Assembly: GCA_002379985.1 (NCBI GenBank)
Contig: DFVG01000045.1
Coordinates: 72,881-136,880 of the forward strand
Source of the DNA: Flavobacteriaceae bacterium UBA4166
GTDB taxonomy: Bacteria; Bacteroidota; Bacteroidia; Flavobacteriales; Flavobacteriaceae
DNA: 64,000 nt
Reading direction: 5' to 3'
The notes under the pieces were generated by a model. It was given only the letters and a program-made list of their open reading frames with translations. It did not search any database and was not told the DNA's origin. Positions 1 to 8,214 of the stretch are shown here, piece by piece. A program made the position numbers and the translations under genes. Each line of letters opens with the position of its first letter. The stretch's first letter is position 1.

Positions 1-1
1 T

Positions 2-799
2 CGTATTTCTGAAAAGGAAAATGTTGCGGGCGAATTACAAGCCATTTTTTCCGAAGGAAATTTTATTAGCACCAACGAACAGAACGCAATCTTCAATTTC
101 ACGAATACCGAACCTAATAACTTCCGGTTAGCGCAATTGCGTATTGGGGATTTTAACAACTTTGTGCTTTCGGAAACCATGGAAGATATTATGATTGGTC
201 TAGAAGATCCTAGGATCGGCGTATTGTTTCGACCGTTCGAAAATGCTACTTCCGAAGAATATAACGGTCTAATCAATGGAATTGATGCTTCTTCTACCTC
301 GATTGAACTAGCAGAATATTCGCTGGCCGGAACCATTTTCCGTGAAAATACTGCCCTACTCGACGCCAACTTTATGACGGCATGGGAAACCTATTTTTGC
401 CTAGCGGAAGCAGCGGAACGCGGACTCATAACTGCTAATGCACGACAATTGTATGAAACCGGTGTGCAATTGGCTTTCGACTATTGGGGCACACCGCTTC
501 CGGCAGCTTATTTAACAGGTCCTGCGGCCTATGATGCTGCGGGAACGGAACCCCTGCAACAAATTATTACCCAAAAGTGGATCGCAAATACCATCAATAG
601 TTACGAAGGTTGGGTAGAGTACCGAAGAACCGGATATCCCCAATTACGCCCTGTACAGGCAAGTTTGAATGACGGACTCATCCCGGTAAGGATGCCCTAT
701 CCCGCAGAAGAAGAAGCGCTGAATGCAGAAAATTATGCAGCGGCGGCAGCGGCAACGAATGGCAATAGTATCAATGCTCCCGTTTGGTGGGATGAATAA
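2..799 (+). CDS. SusD/RagB-family nutrient-binding outer-membrane lipoprotein, C-terminal part
   Basis: The reading frame is open from the window edge, so the N-terminus and lipobox lie outside. What remains is about 265 residues. The stretch 'TQKWIANTINSYEGWVEYRRTGYP' region (split here: TQKWIANT, then EGWVEYRRTGYPQL) is typical of the SusD-like family near its C-terminus. SusD-like lipoproteins sit on the cell surface and hand substrates to a TonB-dependent SusC porin, which would be expected just upstream. The substrate cannot be told from this fragment. The stop is followed after 15 bp by the symporter gene on the same strand, so co-transcription is possible, but no functional link to the arsenosugar cluster is evident. 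Confidence 0.85.
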   Translation, partial: RISEKENVAGELQAIFSEGNFISTNEQNAIFNFTNTEPNNFRLAQLRIGDFNNFVLSETMEDIMIGLEDPRIGVLFRPFENATSEEYNGLINGIDASSTSIELAEYSLAGTIFRENTALLDANFMTAWETYFCLAEAAERGLITANARQLYETGVQLAFDYWGTPLPAAYLTGPAAYDAAGTEPLQQIITQKWIANTINSYEGWVEYRRTGYPQLRPVQASLNDGLIPVRMPYPAEEEALNAENYAAAAAATNGNSINAPVWWDE

Positions 800-814
800 G
801 TAAGTACAAAGCAA

Positions 815-2149
815 ATGAGTATGTTATCCTGGCAATGGATCTTAGTGGTGGCTTCAAGCGGACTCCTTTTTTGGTTATCTCCTTGGGCCAAAACCCCTGC
901 GCAATTTTTTCAAGCGGCGCAGGGAAAAATAAAACCCAATGCCTGGATGCTCACCGGAAGCTTGATCATTTCTTGGATCTTTGCGAAAAGCATTACCAAT
1001 GCCGCCAACCTCGGTCTCGAATTTGGATGGGTGGGCGGCTTGGCATATGCAGGATATTATTTATCGTTCGCGGTTGCAGGCATCATCATCTATCAGCTTC
1101 GTACCAAAGGTGGGTTTGAGAGTATTCATCAATTTCTCACACAACGCTTTGGAAAAGGGGCCATGGCGCTATTTTCATTTTTGATCGTTATTCGATTATT
1201 CAACGAAGTGTGGAGCAATACCATGGTCATTGGCACGTATTTCGGGGACATGGGAACGACGGCCTATTACGCAGCAATATTGGTCTTTACAGCACTAACG
1301 CTTCTGTATGCTTTAAAGGGCGGCTTGAGCAGTTCTATCTTTACCGATGTAATTCAAATGGTGCTCTTTACCATCCTTCTCATGGTCATTCTGAGCACTA
1401 TTTTCTCGGCTCCTGATTTTTCTTCGGAAACAATAGCCGCTTCCGGAACGTGGGGCTTTGATACAGGACTAAATCTGTTATTGGCAGCCGTTTTACAATC
1501 GTTTAGTTATCCATTTCACGATCCCGTGCTTACAGACCGAGGCTTTATAACCCATCCGAAGATCACAAGAAAAAGTTTTCTTTGGGCAAGTGCGCTCGGG
1601 GCAGGATGTATCTTTCTATTCAGCTTGATTGGAGTGTATGCCCAAAGTCAAGGAATGGAAGGTCAAGCCGCCGTAGAAGTTGGAAAAGCCTTCGGAATTA
1701 CAATTTTATTGGTCATAAATTTTATTATGATCACCTCAGCCGCTTCTACCTTAGACTCTACCTTTTCGTCTTTTTCAAAATTGTTGTCGGTAGATCTGCA
1801 TATGGGTAAAAATTTAACCTTTGGGCGTGCTGCCATGGTTGGGATTGCCGTGATTGGTACCATTCCTGTATTTTTGGAAGCTGAAATTTTAAGCGCCACC
1901 ACCATTTCCGGAACGATGGTCATCGGACTCACTCCGGTGTTCTGTTGTTGGAAACTCAAGGCACCTTCCGTAAGTTTTTACTTGAGTGTAGGATGTGGCT
2001 TGTTTTTTGGGTTATTGCTCGTGTTGGAATTGTTTCCGAGGGAATTATTATTTACCTCCGGAAAATATGCTCCGCTTTTGTGGGTGAACCTTTGGGGGAT
2101 TCTTAGTTGTTTTATACTTTATTTACTACCGATATGGATAAAAAAATAA
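815..2149 (+). CDS. Sodium:solute symporter (SSS family)
   Basis: This 444-residue protein is almost entirely hydrophobic, with about a dozen membrane segments, and belongs in the inner membrane. The segment SAASTLDSTFSSFSKLLSVD (about residues 307-326) is the conserved SSS-family stretch that contributes to Na+ coordination. An early segment, SITNAANLGLEFGWVGGLAY, fits the substrate-site region of TM1/TM2. The family couples Na+ entry to uptake of sugars, amino acids or other small solutes, and the substrate here is unknown. It is shorter than the roughly 500 residues of many SSS members. Its 3' end overlaps the next gene, which suggests transport linked to the arsenosugar-type genes downstream. 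That link is inference from position only. Confidence 0.88.
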   Translation: MSMLSWQWILVVASSGLLFWLSPWAKTPAQFFQAAQGKIKPNAWMLTGSLIISWIFAKSITNAANLGLEFGWVGGLAYAGYYLSFAVAGIIIYQLRTKGGFESIHQFLTQRFGKGAMALFSFLIVIRLFNEVWSNTMVIGTYFGDMGTTAYYAAILVFTALTLLYALKGGLSSSIFTDVIQMVLFTILLMVILSTIFSAPDFSSETIAASGTWGFDTGLNLLLAAVLQSFSYPFHDPVLTDRGFITHPKITRKSFLWASALGAGCIFLFSLIGVYAQSQGMEGQAAVEVGKAFGITILLVINFIMITSAASTLDSTFSSFSKLLSVDLHMGKNLTFGRAAMVGIAVIGTIPVFLEAEILSATTISGTMVIGLTPVFCCWKLKAPSVSFYLSVGCGLFFGLLLVLELFPRELLFTSGKYAPLLWVNLWGILSCFILYLLPIWIKK

Positions 2150-2961
2150 TATCGTTGGGAACCGTTTCAGGGAAAGTACTGCTCTTTGGTGGGGTGTACA
2201 GCAATTTGCAAGCGCTGGAAGCTCTAAAACGCATTGCAGAAACCCTTGATATTCCTGCCGAGAATTGCATTTGTACCGGTGATATTATAGGCTATTGCGC
2301 CCAGCCGGAAGAAACACTGCAGTTATTCCAATTGTGGGGAGCAAAAAGCATCTTAGGGAATGTGGAAATCCAATTGCGCGATGGTGCTACCGACTGTGGT
2401 TGTGAATTCAGAAAGGGATCGCGTTGTGACAGCTTTTCGCAACAATGGTATCCTTATGCACAAAGTAAGCTATCTCCGCAGTCTTATGCATATTTGAATA
2501 CGTTGCCGGATCATATTCAGTTTAGCTATGCCGGGAAAAAAGCGACGGTGGTTCATGGCTCATGGTTTGACGTAGCTGACTATATTTTTAAATCGACTTC
2601 TTGGGAAACCAAAGAACGCTCTGTATTGGCTAGCGAAAGCGATGTGATCATTGCAGGGCATTGCGGACTCCCATTCAAGGATGAACAAAACGGAAAGACG
2701 TGGCTCAATCCCGGCGTCATAGGCATGCCGCCTAATGATGGCACGCCACAAGTGTGGTACGCTGTACTGGACGATGCGAACGGAACGTTTTCATACCAAC
2801 ACCATACACTTGAATACGATCACCTGCGCACACATCGCCTGATGAACGAGGCACCGCTACCGCCGGAATACGCCCGAACCATCCTCACCGGGATTTGGGA
2901 CAACACAGAGATCCTTCCCCCTGTGGAAACGGGATTACAGGGATTTGGAATTAGATTGTAA
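2134..2961 (+). CDS. Metallophosphoesterase-fold protein with degenerate metal-binding motifs
   Basis: The ATG at 2134 overlaps the symporter end by 16 bp; an upstream TTG at 2107 is less likely. The 275-residue protein follows the YfcE/MJ0936-like calcineurin fold in order: FGGVYSNLQALEAL (normally GDIHGNLQAL), CTGDIIGYCAQPEE, ILGNVE (normally GNHD), VVHGSW, IAGHCGLPF (normally GHTH), WLNPGVIGMPPNDGTP. The Asp and His of motif I, the catalytic His of motif III and the second His of motif V are therefore replaced, while the motif II Asp, motif III Asn, motif IV His and first motif V His remain. It may be a non-catalytic or metal-altered paralogue. Its place upstream of the rhodanese and arsenosugar transferase suggests a role in that pathway, which is not proven. 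Confidence 0.8.
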   Translation: MDKKIISLGTVSGKVLLFGGVYSNLQALEALKRIAETLDIPAENCICTGDIIGYCAQPEETLQLFQLWGAKSILGNVEIQLRDGATDCGCEFRKGSRCDSFSQQWYPYAQSKLSPQSYAYLNTLPDHIQFSYAGKKATVVHGSWFDVADYIFKSTSWETKERSVLASESDVIIAGHCGLPFKDEQNGKTWLNPGVIGMPPNDGTPQVWYAVLDDANGTFSYQHHTLEYDHLRTHRLMNEAPLPPEYARTILTGIWDNTEILPPVETGLQGFGIRL

Positions 2962-2991
2962 GGCAGAATGTAGAATGAGACCAATGAGTAT

Positions 2992-3498
2992 ATGAAGTTT
3001 TTAGTTTCCATAGCTTTTTTATTGACCGCCCTGCAAGGGGCAGGCCAGACCGCATTGCAAGAACTTTTGGAGCGGTATAACACCCGAAGCGTACCTTATA
3101 TTTCGGTAGAAGAACTGAGAATGTTTCAGCAAAATGATTCGGTAGTACTTCTAGACGCACGAGAATGGAAGGAATATGAGATTAGCCATATTGAAGCCGC
3201 TACATTTATAGGATTTTCTGAATTTTCCGAAGAAAAGCTTGCTACAATCCTTCCGAATAAAAACCAATTTATCGTGGTGTATTGTTCCTTGGGAATTCGT
3301 TCTGAAACCATATCTGAAAAATTGAAAAAAGCCGGCTATACTCAGGTAGAAAATCTATACGGTGGTATCTTTGAATGGAAAAACAAGGGGTATCCTGTCG
3401 TAAATTCCAGAGATCAAAAAACTGATAGTATTCACGGATACTCAAAAAATTGGAGTCGCTGGCTCACCAATGGAACCATCATTTTAGACAATAAGTAA
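2992..3498 (+). CDS. Exported rhodanese-like sulfurtransferase domain protein
   Basis: The 168-residue protein starts with a Sec-type signal peptide (hydrophobic stretch to about residue 20, ending AGQ-TA). One rhodanese domain follows: VVLLDAREWKEYEISHI, then the active-site loop YCSLGIRSE (CxxGxRS form, Cys about residue 101), then ENLYGGIFEWKNKGYPV. The loop cysteine would carry a persulfide or, in this setting, could bind thiophilic arsenic. Transfer is the known family function; arsenic binding is inference. The protein probably acts in the periplasm. It ends 1 bp before the arsenosugar transferase gene, so the two are very likely co-transcribed and translationally coupled. Confidence 0.87.
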   Translation: MKFLVSIAFLLTALQGAGQTALQELLERYNTRSVPYISVEELRMFQQNDSVVLLDAREWKEYEISHIEAATFIGFSEFSEEKLATILPNKNQFIVVYCSLGIRSETISEKLKKAGYTQVENLYGGIFEWKNKGYPVVNSRDQKTDSIHGYSKNWSRWLTNGTIILDNK

Positions 3499-3499
3499 T

Positions 3500-4189
3500 A
3501 TGGCACTAAAAGATACCAGAAATGAACAGCATGAAGAAGGCACTTCTAATGTTCAGCTTCCCTCACATAAAAACGCCTTGATGATCTTTACACGAAATCC
3601 GGAGCTTGGCAAAGTGAAAACGCGCTTGGCAGTAACGGTGGGGGATCAATCAGCTTTAGACATTTATACCTTTCTATTGAAGCACACGGCAACCGTTACA
3701 GAAAAACTCGAGGTCGATAAATATGTATTCTATTCGGAAAAGATTAGAACCAACGACCTCTGGAACGAACAGATCTACCGAAAGAAAGCACAGCAAGGAA
3801 CCGATCTGGGAGCGCGTATGCAACAGGCCTTTACCGACTTATTTCAGGCTGGCTACGAGAAAGTGATCATCATTGGAAGTGATATGTACGATCTCGATCA
3901 AAACGATCTGAAACAGGCGTTCAATGCGTTAGATGCTTCGGAAGTAGTCATTGGACCGGCAAAGGACGGCGGCTATTATTTATTGGGAATGAAGCAAATG
4001 ATTCCTGAGCTCTTTCAGCATAAAAACTGGGGAACAGACACCGTATTACAAGACACTCTAGAAGATTTGAAAGAAGTGGTAGTAACCCAACTAGAAGAAC
4101 GGAACGATATTGATTATTTTAGCGATATTCGGCATATCGAGGCATTACAACACTTGCTTCCTGAGCATTTAGACAATTCTTTTAATTAA
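3500..4189 (+). CDS. TIGR04282-type arsenosugar biosynthesis transferase (transferase 1)
   Basis: This is a GT-A/nucleotidyltransferase-like protein of 229 residues. The N-terminal core MIFTRNPELGKVKTRLA (about residues 29-45) and the block IIIGSDMYDLDQNDLKQAF followed by VVIGPAKDGGYYLLGM are the hallmark of the CofC-like 'transferase 1' family, which co-occurs with the radical SAM protein ArsS and ArsM. The expected role is transfer of an activated group during conversion of the dimethylarsinoyl-ribose intermediate into an arsenosugar; the precise reaction is not established. It starts 1 bp after the rhodanese stop and is followed after 9 bp by the purine nucleoside phosphorylase. No membrane segment is visible, so it is cytosolic. 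Confidence 0.88.
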   Translation: MALKDTRNEQHEEGTSNVQLPSHKNALMIFTRNPELGKVKTRLAVTVGDQSALDIYTFLLKHTATVTEKLEVDKYVFYSEKIRTNDLWNEQIYRKKAQQGTDLGARMQQAFTDLFQAGYEKVIIIGSDMYDLDQNDLKQAFNALDASEVVIGPAKDGGYYLLGMKQMIPELFQHKNWGTDTVLQDTLEDLKEVVVTQLEERNDIDYFSDIRHIEALQHLLPEHLDNSFN

Positions 4190-4198
4190 ACATATTTC

Positions 4199-5011
4199 AT
4201 GGAAAAATACATTAACGAATCGGTTGCTTTTCTGAAAGATCGTGGCTTTGGCAGTCCGCAAATAGGCATCATCCTTGGCACCGGTCTTGGACAAATCTTA
4301 GAACAAGTAGAAATCGAGGCGGAAATGAGCTACAATCATATCCCCTACTTTCCTACCGCTACGGTTGAATTTCATCAAGGAAAGCTCATCTTTGGAACCT
4401 TAGCCGGAAAAAAAGTGATCTTAATGCAAGGGCGCTTTCACCTTTACGAAGGCTATTCCTTTAGAGATGTCACTTTTCCGGTACGAGTGATGCACAAGCT
4501 AGGGATCGAAAAACTGTTAGTGAGCAACGCAAGTGGCGCGGTAAATCTTTCCTTTAATAAAGGGGAGATCATGCTTATTGACGATCATATCAACTTACAG
4601 GACGGTTCACCGCTTGCCTTTAAAGGTGTGGAACGACTAGGGCAACGATTTGTAGATATGAGCGCTCCGTATGATCCAGAGATGAATTCAAAAATCGAAT
4701 CGATTGCACAACAACATAACATAACGCTTCACAAAGGCGTTTATGCAAGCGTGGTAGGCCCTCAATTGGAAACGCGCGCAGAATATCGCTATTTAAAGAT
4801 CATTGGTGCCGATGCGGTAGGAATGAGCACGGTACCCGAGATCATTGTTGCGAACCATTTACAGCTTCCGGTCGCCGCAGTCTCTGTACTTACTGACGAA
4901 TGTGATCCCGACAATTTAGAACCTGTTGACATCGCCGACATCATGGCCATGGCCGCCAAAGCAGAACCGCATATGATTACCCTTTTTACTGAATTGATCC
5001 AACAATTATAA
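4199..5011 (+). CDS. Purine-nucleoside phosphorylase (trimeric, type I)
   Basis: The 270-residue protein matches trimeric PNPs throughout: phosphate loop GIILGTGLG (23-31), GRFHLYEGYS (78-87) with the phosphate-contacting His81, VSNASGAVN (108-116), VGPQLETRAEY (186-196) with Glu191, and AVGMSTVPE (206-214) with Met209. It cleaves purine nucleosides with phosphate to give the base and ribose-1-phosphate. Where inosine/guanosine-type PNPs carry Asn (human N243), this protein has Asp233 in SVLTDECDP, as in adenine-recognising MTAP. In this cluster a likely role is removal of adenine from a 5'-dimethylarsinoyl-adenosine intermediate, which is inference. It may equally serve general purine salvage. 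Neighbouring genes are 9-10 bp away, which fits an operon. Confidence 0.9.
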   Translation: MEKYINESVAFLKDRGFGSPQIGIILGTGLGQILEQVEIEAEMSYNHIPYFPTATVEFHQGKLIFGTLAGKKVILMQGRFHLYEGYSFRDVTFPVRVMHKLGIEKLLVSNASGAVNLSFNKGEIMLIDDHINLQDGSPLAFKGVERLGQRFVDMSAPYDPEMNSKIESIAQQHNITLHKGVYASVVGPQLETRAEYRYLKIIGADAVGMSTVPEIIVANHLQLPVAAVSVLTDECDPDNLEPVDIADIMAMAAKAEPHMITLFTELIQQL

Positions 5012-5021
5012 TCTTCTTTCC

Positions 5022-5990
5022 ATGAGCTATTTAGAAACTACCCACAATGTTTATAAGGATGCTGCATTGACGCCGGATGTCGGACTCTGTTGCACGACAA
5101 ACCCCATTTGGGAATTACCGGGATTGTCTATTCCGAAGATCATGCAAGAAATGAATTACGGTTGCGGAAGCACGGTACATGCTCGCGACCTAACCAATAA
5201 TCCGAAAATTCTATACGTAGGCGTAGGCGGCGGTATGGAGTTATTGCAATTTGCGTATTTCAGCAGACAAAAAGAGGGTGTTATTGGCGTTGACGTGGTA
5301 GACGAAATGCTAGAAGCCTCTCGGAAGAATTTTATAGAAGCAGAAGCGAGTAATCCTTGGTTCTCCAGTGATTTTGTAGCTTTGAAAAAAGGGGACGCCT
5401 TGCATCTTCCGGTGGCTGACAATTCCATTGACGTTGCCGCTCAGAATTGCTTGTTCAATATCTTTAAGGAGGAAGATCTGAAACGTGCTATTGAAGAAAT
5501 GTATCGCGTGCTGAAGCCTCACGGTCGCTTGGTAATGAGCGACCCAACTTGCGAACAGGAGATGAACGAAACGCTTCGGAATGACGACCGATTAAGAGCC
5601 TTGTGTCTCAGCGGAAGCTTGCCCATCAAGGACTATGTAAAAGCACTTACCGACGTAGGTTTCGGAACCATAGAAATTCGTGCCAGAAAGCCGTACCGTA
5701 TTCTCGATCCAAAACAGTATCCTACGAACGAGCTCATTTATATTGAATCGATTGAAGTAGCGGCTATAAAAGATCCCATGCCCGAAGACGGCCCCTGCAT
5801 CTTTACCGGAAAAGCAGCGATCTATTATGGTACAGACGATTATTTTGATGATAAAAAAGGCCATGTACTGTTGAAAAATCAACCTTTGGCTGTTTGCGAT
5901 AAAACGGCAAAGGCGCTAGGTGACTTAAAACGTGATGATATATTCATTAGCGAGAGCACCTATCACTACGACGGCGGCGGTTGTTGCTAA
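5022..5990 (+). CDS. arsM: Arsenosugar biosynthesis arsenite methyltransferase ArsM
   Basis: This is a 322-residue class I SAM-dependent methyltransferase with motif I YVGVGGGMELL (65-75), acidic motif II GVDVVDEML (89-97) and the post-motif LKPHGRLVMSD (164-174). Cysteines that could bind As(III) are Cys23/24 (GLCCTTNP), Cys48 (NYGCGS), Cys143 (AQNCLFN), Cys177 and Cys195, and the chain ends in GGGCC. This arrangement matches the ArsM branch tied to arsenosugar synthesis rather than the classical resistance ArsM. It would methylate arsenite to dimethylarsinous acid in the cytosol. It lies 10 bp after PNP. The gene that normally follows or neighbours it, arsS, is absent; the next 131 bp are non-coding. 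Confidence 0.9.
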   Translation: MSYLETTHNVYKDAALTPDVGLCCTTNPIWELPGLSIPKIMQEMNYGCGSTVHARDLTNNPKILYVGVGGGMELLQFAYFSRQKEGVIGVDVVDEMLEASRKNFIEAEASNPWFSSDFVALKKGDALHLPVADNSIDVAAQNCLFNIFKEEDLKRAIEEMYRVLKPHGRLVMSDPTCEQEMNETLRNDDRLRALCLSGSLPIKDYVKALTDVGFGTIEIRARKPYRILDPKQYPTNELIYIESIEVAAIKDPMPEDGPCIFTGKAAIYYGTDDYFDDKKGHVLLKNQPLAVCDKTAKALGDLKRDDIFISESTYHYDGGGCC

Positions 5991-6121
5991 ACTTTTGCCA
6001 ATTTACGCCAAAAGGCTGTTAAGGATTTCTTTTTACCCATTTCTAGACGGTATCTTTAAGAATATACGATTAAGGAAACTCATATTTTTCCGACTACGTA
6101 TGTATCTTAAATTAGACCACC

Positions 6122-6922
6122 ATGAAATATATGAAACACCTACTATTACTTTGCCTAGCCGCAATGACACTTCAAAGTTGTAACCTATTATCGGCTGCAG
6201 GAATTTCGAGTCAAGGGCAACCTACCAAAAAAGTAGAAGAAAATCTTACCTCATCTACAGCAAATTCTGCGGAAAATGTGGATCATAGTGCATGGGATGC
6301 GTTATTAAAAAAACACGTTGACAATCAGGGTCTTGTAGATTACAAGGGCATGCAAAAAGACCGCGCCCAACTTAATGCATATCTCAAAGAACTATCGGCT
6401 TATGATCCTACCAATGATTGGAGCGTTCAAGAACTATTGGCGTATTACATTAATTTATACAATGCCTATACGGTAGATTTGATTTTAGACAATTATCCGG
6501 TAGAAAGTATTAAAGATATTGATGGTGCTTGGACCAAAGGAATCGTGCCCGTTGGAAATAGAGAACTATCCTTAGGCGGTATTGAAAATGGAATTCTTCG
6601 GAAGATGAATGAACCACGAATTCACTTTGCTATCAATTGTGCTTCCATGTCGTGTCCAAAGCTTCTTCGAGAAGCGTATACGGCTGCCGAAATTAACGAG
6701 CAACTAGACCGTGCCACTTCAGAATTTATCAATAGTGACAAAAACGATATTACCGCCAACAAACCGAAAGTGAGTTCGATTTTTGATTGGTATAAGAATG
6801 ATTATAAAGTAGATGGAAAGACGAATGTTATTCAATTTATCAATCAATATAGCGCTGTAGAAATCAATCCGCGAGTACCGCTTCAGTACAAAGAGTACGA
6901 CTGGTCTCTAAACAAACAATAA
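6122..6922 (+). CDS. DUF547 lipoprotein (first copy)
   Basis: A lipoprotein signal with lipobox LQSCN (Cys about residue 20) precedes a low-complexity linker and a DUF547 domain from about residue 55 to the end (266 residues). The conserved Cys pair is in AINCASMSCPKLLREAY, and the domain ends with the family-typical KEYDWSLNKQ. The biochemical role of DUF547 is unknown. In flavobacteria and cyanobacteria it often sits in arsenosugar gene neighbourhoods, and this copy stands between arsM and transferase 2. A second DUF547 protein lies on the opposite strand 2.3 kb away. The lipobox predicts attachment to the outer or inner membrane facing the periplasm. Confidence 0.87.
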   Translation: MKYMKHLLLLCLAAMTLQSCNLLSAAGISSQGQPTKKVEENLTSSTANSAENVDHSAWDALLKKHVDNQGLVDYKGMQKDRAQLNAYLKELSAYDPTNDWSVQELLAYYINLYNAYTVDLILDNYPVESIKDIDGAWTKGIVPVGNRELSLGGIENGILRKMNEPRIHFAINCASMSCPKLLREAYTAAEINEQLDRATSEFINSDKNDITANKPKVSSIFDWYKNDYKVDGKTNVIQFINQYSAVEINPRVPLQYKEYDWSLNKQ

Positions 6923-6961
6923 AGTAAAACCTTCCAAGGCTAATTTTCGTAAGTTTACCTA

Positions 6962-7714
6962 ATGATCAGTATCATCATTCCTGTATTTAACGAGGCACAA
7001 CGAATTGCTCCTATTTTACGCTATCTCATGCGTGCCGGTGACGCAGCTCGTATTTCTGAAATTATAGTGGTAGATGGCCACAGTACTGACGGCACTCGTA
7101 AGCGTGCGGAAGAAGTTATGGCTCATTCCACAATACCGTTACGAATTCTTTCTTCGGAAAAAGGCCGTGCCCGACAAATGAACATGGGTGCCTCCAAGGC
7201 AAACGGAACTATTTTATACTTTCTGCACGTAGATTCGTATCCTCCGATCCATTTCGACCGTCATATCACAACGGCAGTACAAGCGGGTAATGAAGCGGGT
7301 TGTTTTCGTATGCGTTTTGACAGCAAACACCCATGGCTACAATTGGCAGGATGGTTAACACGGTTTAATTGGCGCGCGTGTCGCGGTGGCGATCAAAGTA
7401 TTTTCGTGACGCGATCATTATTTGACGCCATCGGCGGTTATGAAGAGGAGTATATTATTTATGAGGATATTATTTTCATCAATCAATTGTATCGCGAAAA
7501 ACAATTTACTGTACTTCCTTATTGGTTGATAACTTCTGCCCGACTCTATCGTGAAAAAGGGATTGCCACGCTGCAGTATCATTTCTATATGATTTACCTC
7601 AAAAAAGCTCTAGGTGCCTCCCCGGAAGAACTCTACAATTATTACTGCAAGCATATTAAAAGTCAGGACCTCGACAAGACTCCAATGGCGGTTCAGGCGA
7701 TCTTCGACAAATAA
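6962..7714 (+). CDS. TIGR04283-type arsenosugar biosynthesis glycosyltransferase (transferase 2)
   Basis: This is a 250-residue GT2-fold protein. ISIIIPVFNEAQRI opens the nucleotide-binding domain, IIVVDGHSTDGTRKRAEE carries the first acidic residues, SSEKGRARQMNMGASKANG is highly typical of the MftF-like 'transferase 2' family, and FLHVDSYPP replaces the usual DxD. WRACRGGDQSIFVTRSLFD and GGYEEEYIIYEDIIF form the acceptor half. Families TIGR04282 and TIGR04283 co-occur with ArsS and are thought to complete arsenosugar synthesis. There are no membrane segments. The start is supported by a TAAGTTTA box just upstream, a near match to the Bacteroidota -7 box, so it may have its own promoter. Confidence 0.87.
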   Translation: MISIIIPVFNEAQRIAPILRYLMRAGDAARISEIIVVDGHSTDGTRKRAEEVMAHSTIPLRILSSEKGRARQMNMGASKANGTILYFLHVDSYPPIHFDRHITTAVQAGNEAGCFRMRFDSKHPWLQLAGWLTRFNWRACRGGDQSIFVTRSLFDAIGGYEEEYIIYEDIIFINQLYREKQFTVLPYWLITSARLYREKGIATLQYHFYMIYLKKALGASPEELYNYYCKHIKSQDLDKTPMAVQAIFDK

Positions 7715-7779
7715 ATTTTAGGATTTTTTAAACAAACCCACTCAAAGATTGGTTGTAATTTCAGAAAAAATTACCAACC

Positions 7780-8214
7780 ATGAATATTTACGAAGCGATC
7801 CGAAAGGATCATGACAAACAACGCGAATTGTGTCGCCTGGTAACTTCTACTTCCGGAGAATCAAAGGGACGCAAGGAAATGTGGGAAAAACTGAAGCATG
7901 AATTACAGATCCATGCTGATGCCGAAGAGCGACATTTCTATTCACCATTAATTGATAATGACATGATGCAACAGCACGCGCGACACGGCATTGCCGAACA
8001 TCATGAAATGGATGAATTGATCGAAAAGATTGATGAAACCGATATGGACTCACCCGCTTGGCTTACCTACGCAAAGCAGTTGTGCGAAAAAGTAGAACAT
8101 CATTTGGAAGATGAAGAGCAAACCTTCTTTCAGCTTTCCGGAAAGGTATTCACTGAACAACAAAAAACAGCACTTGCAAAGGACTATCTAGCGGCGATGA
8201 AAGAAAATCGTTAG
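7780..8214 (+). CDS. Hemerythrin HHE-domain protein
   Basis: The 144-residue helical protein has the HHE pattern: IRKDHDKQRE near the N-terminus, HADAEERHFYSPL, ARHGIAEHHEMDELIE and KVEHHLEDEEQTFF. These His/Glu/Asp residues would hold a di-iron centre. Such small cytosolic hemerythrin-like proteins bind O2 or NO or help in iron and oxidative-stress handling; which applies here is unknown. It begins 65 bp after transferase 2 and converges with the GH113-like gene, the two stop codons overlapping by a few bases. An imperfect inverted repeat lies right before the ATG. Confidence 0.86.
   Translation: MNIYEAIRKDHDKQRELCRLVTSTSGESKGRKEMWEKLKHELQIHADAEERHFYSPLIDNDMMQQHARHGIAEHHEMDELIEKIDETDMDSPAWLTYAKQLCEKVEHHLEDEEQTFFQLSGKVFTEQQKTALAKDYLAAMKENR

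Noticed and set aside
7750..7779. Inverted repeat before the hemerythrin ATG as an operator
   Set aside because: The arms (GGTTGTAATT and AATTACCAACC) match only with a bulge, and no second copy was seen.
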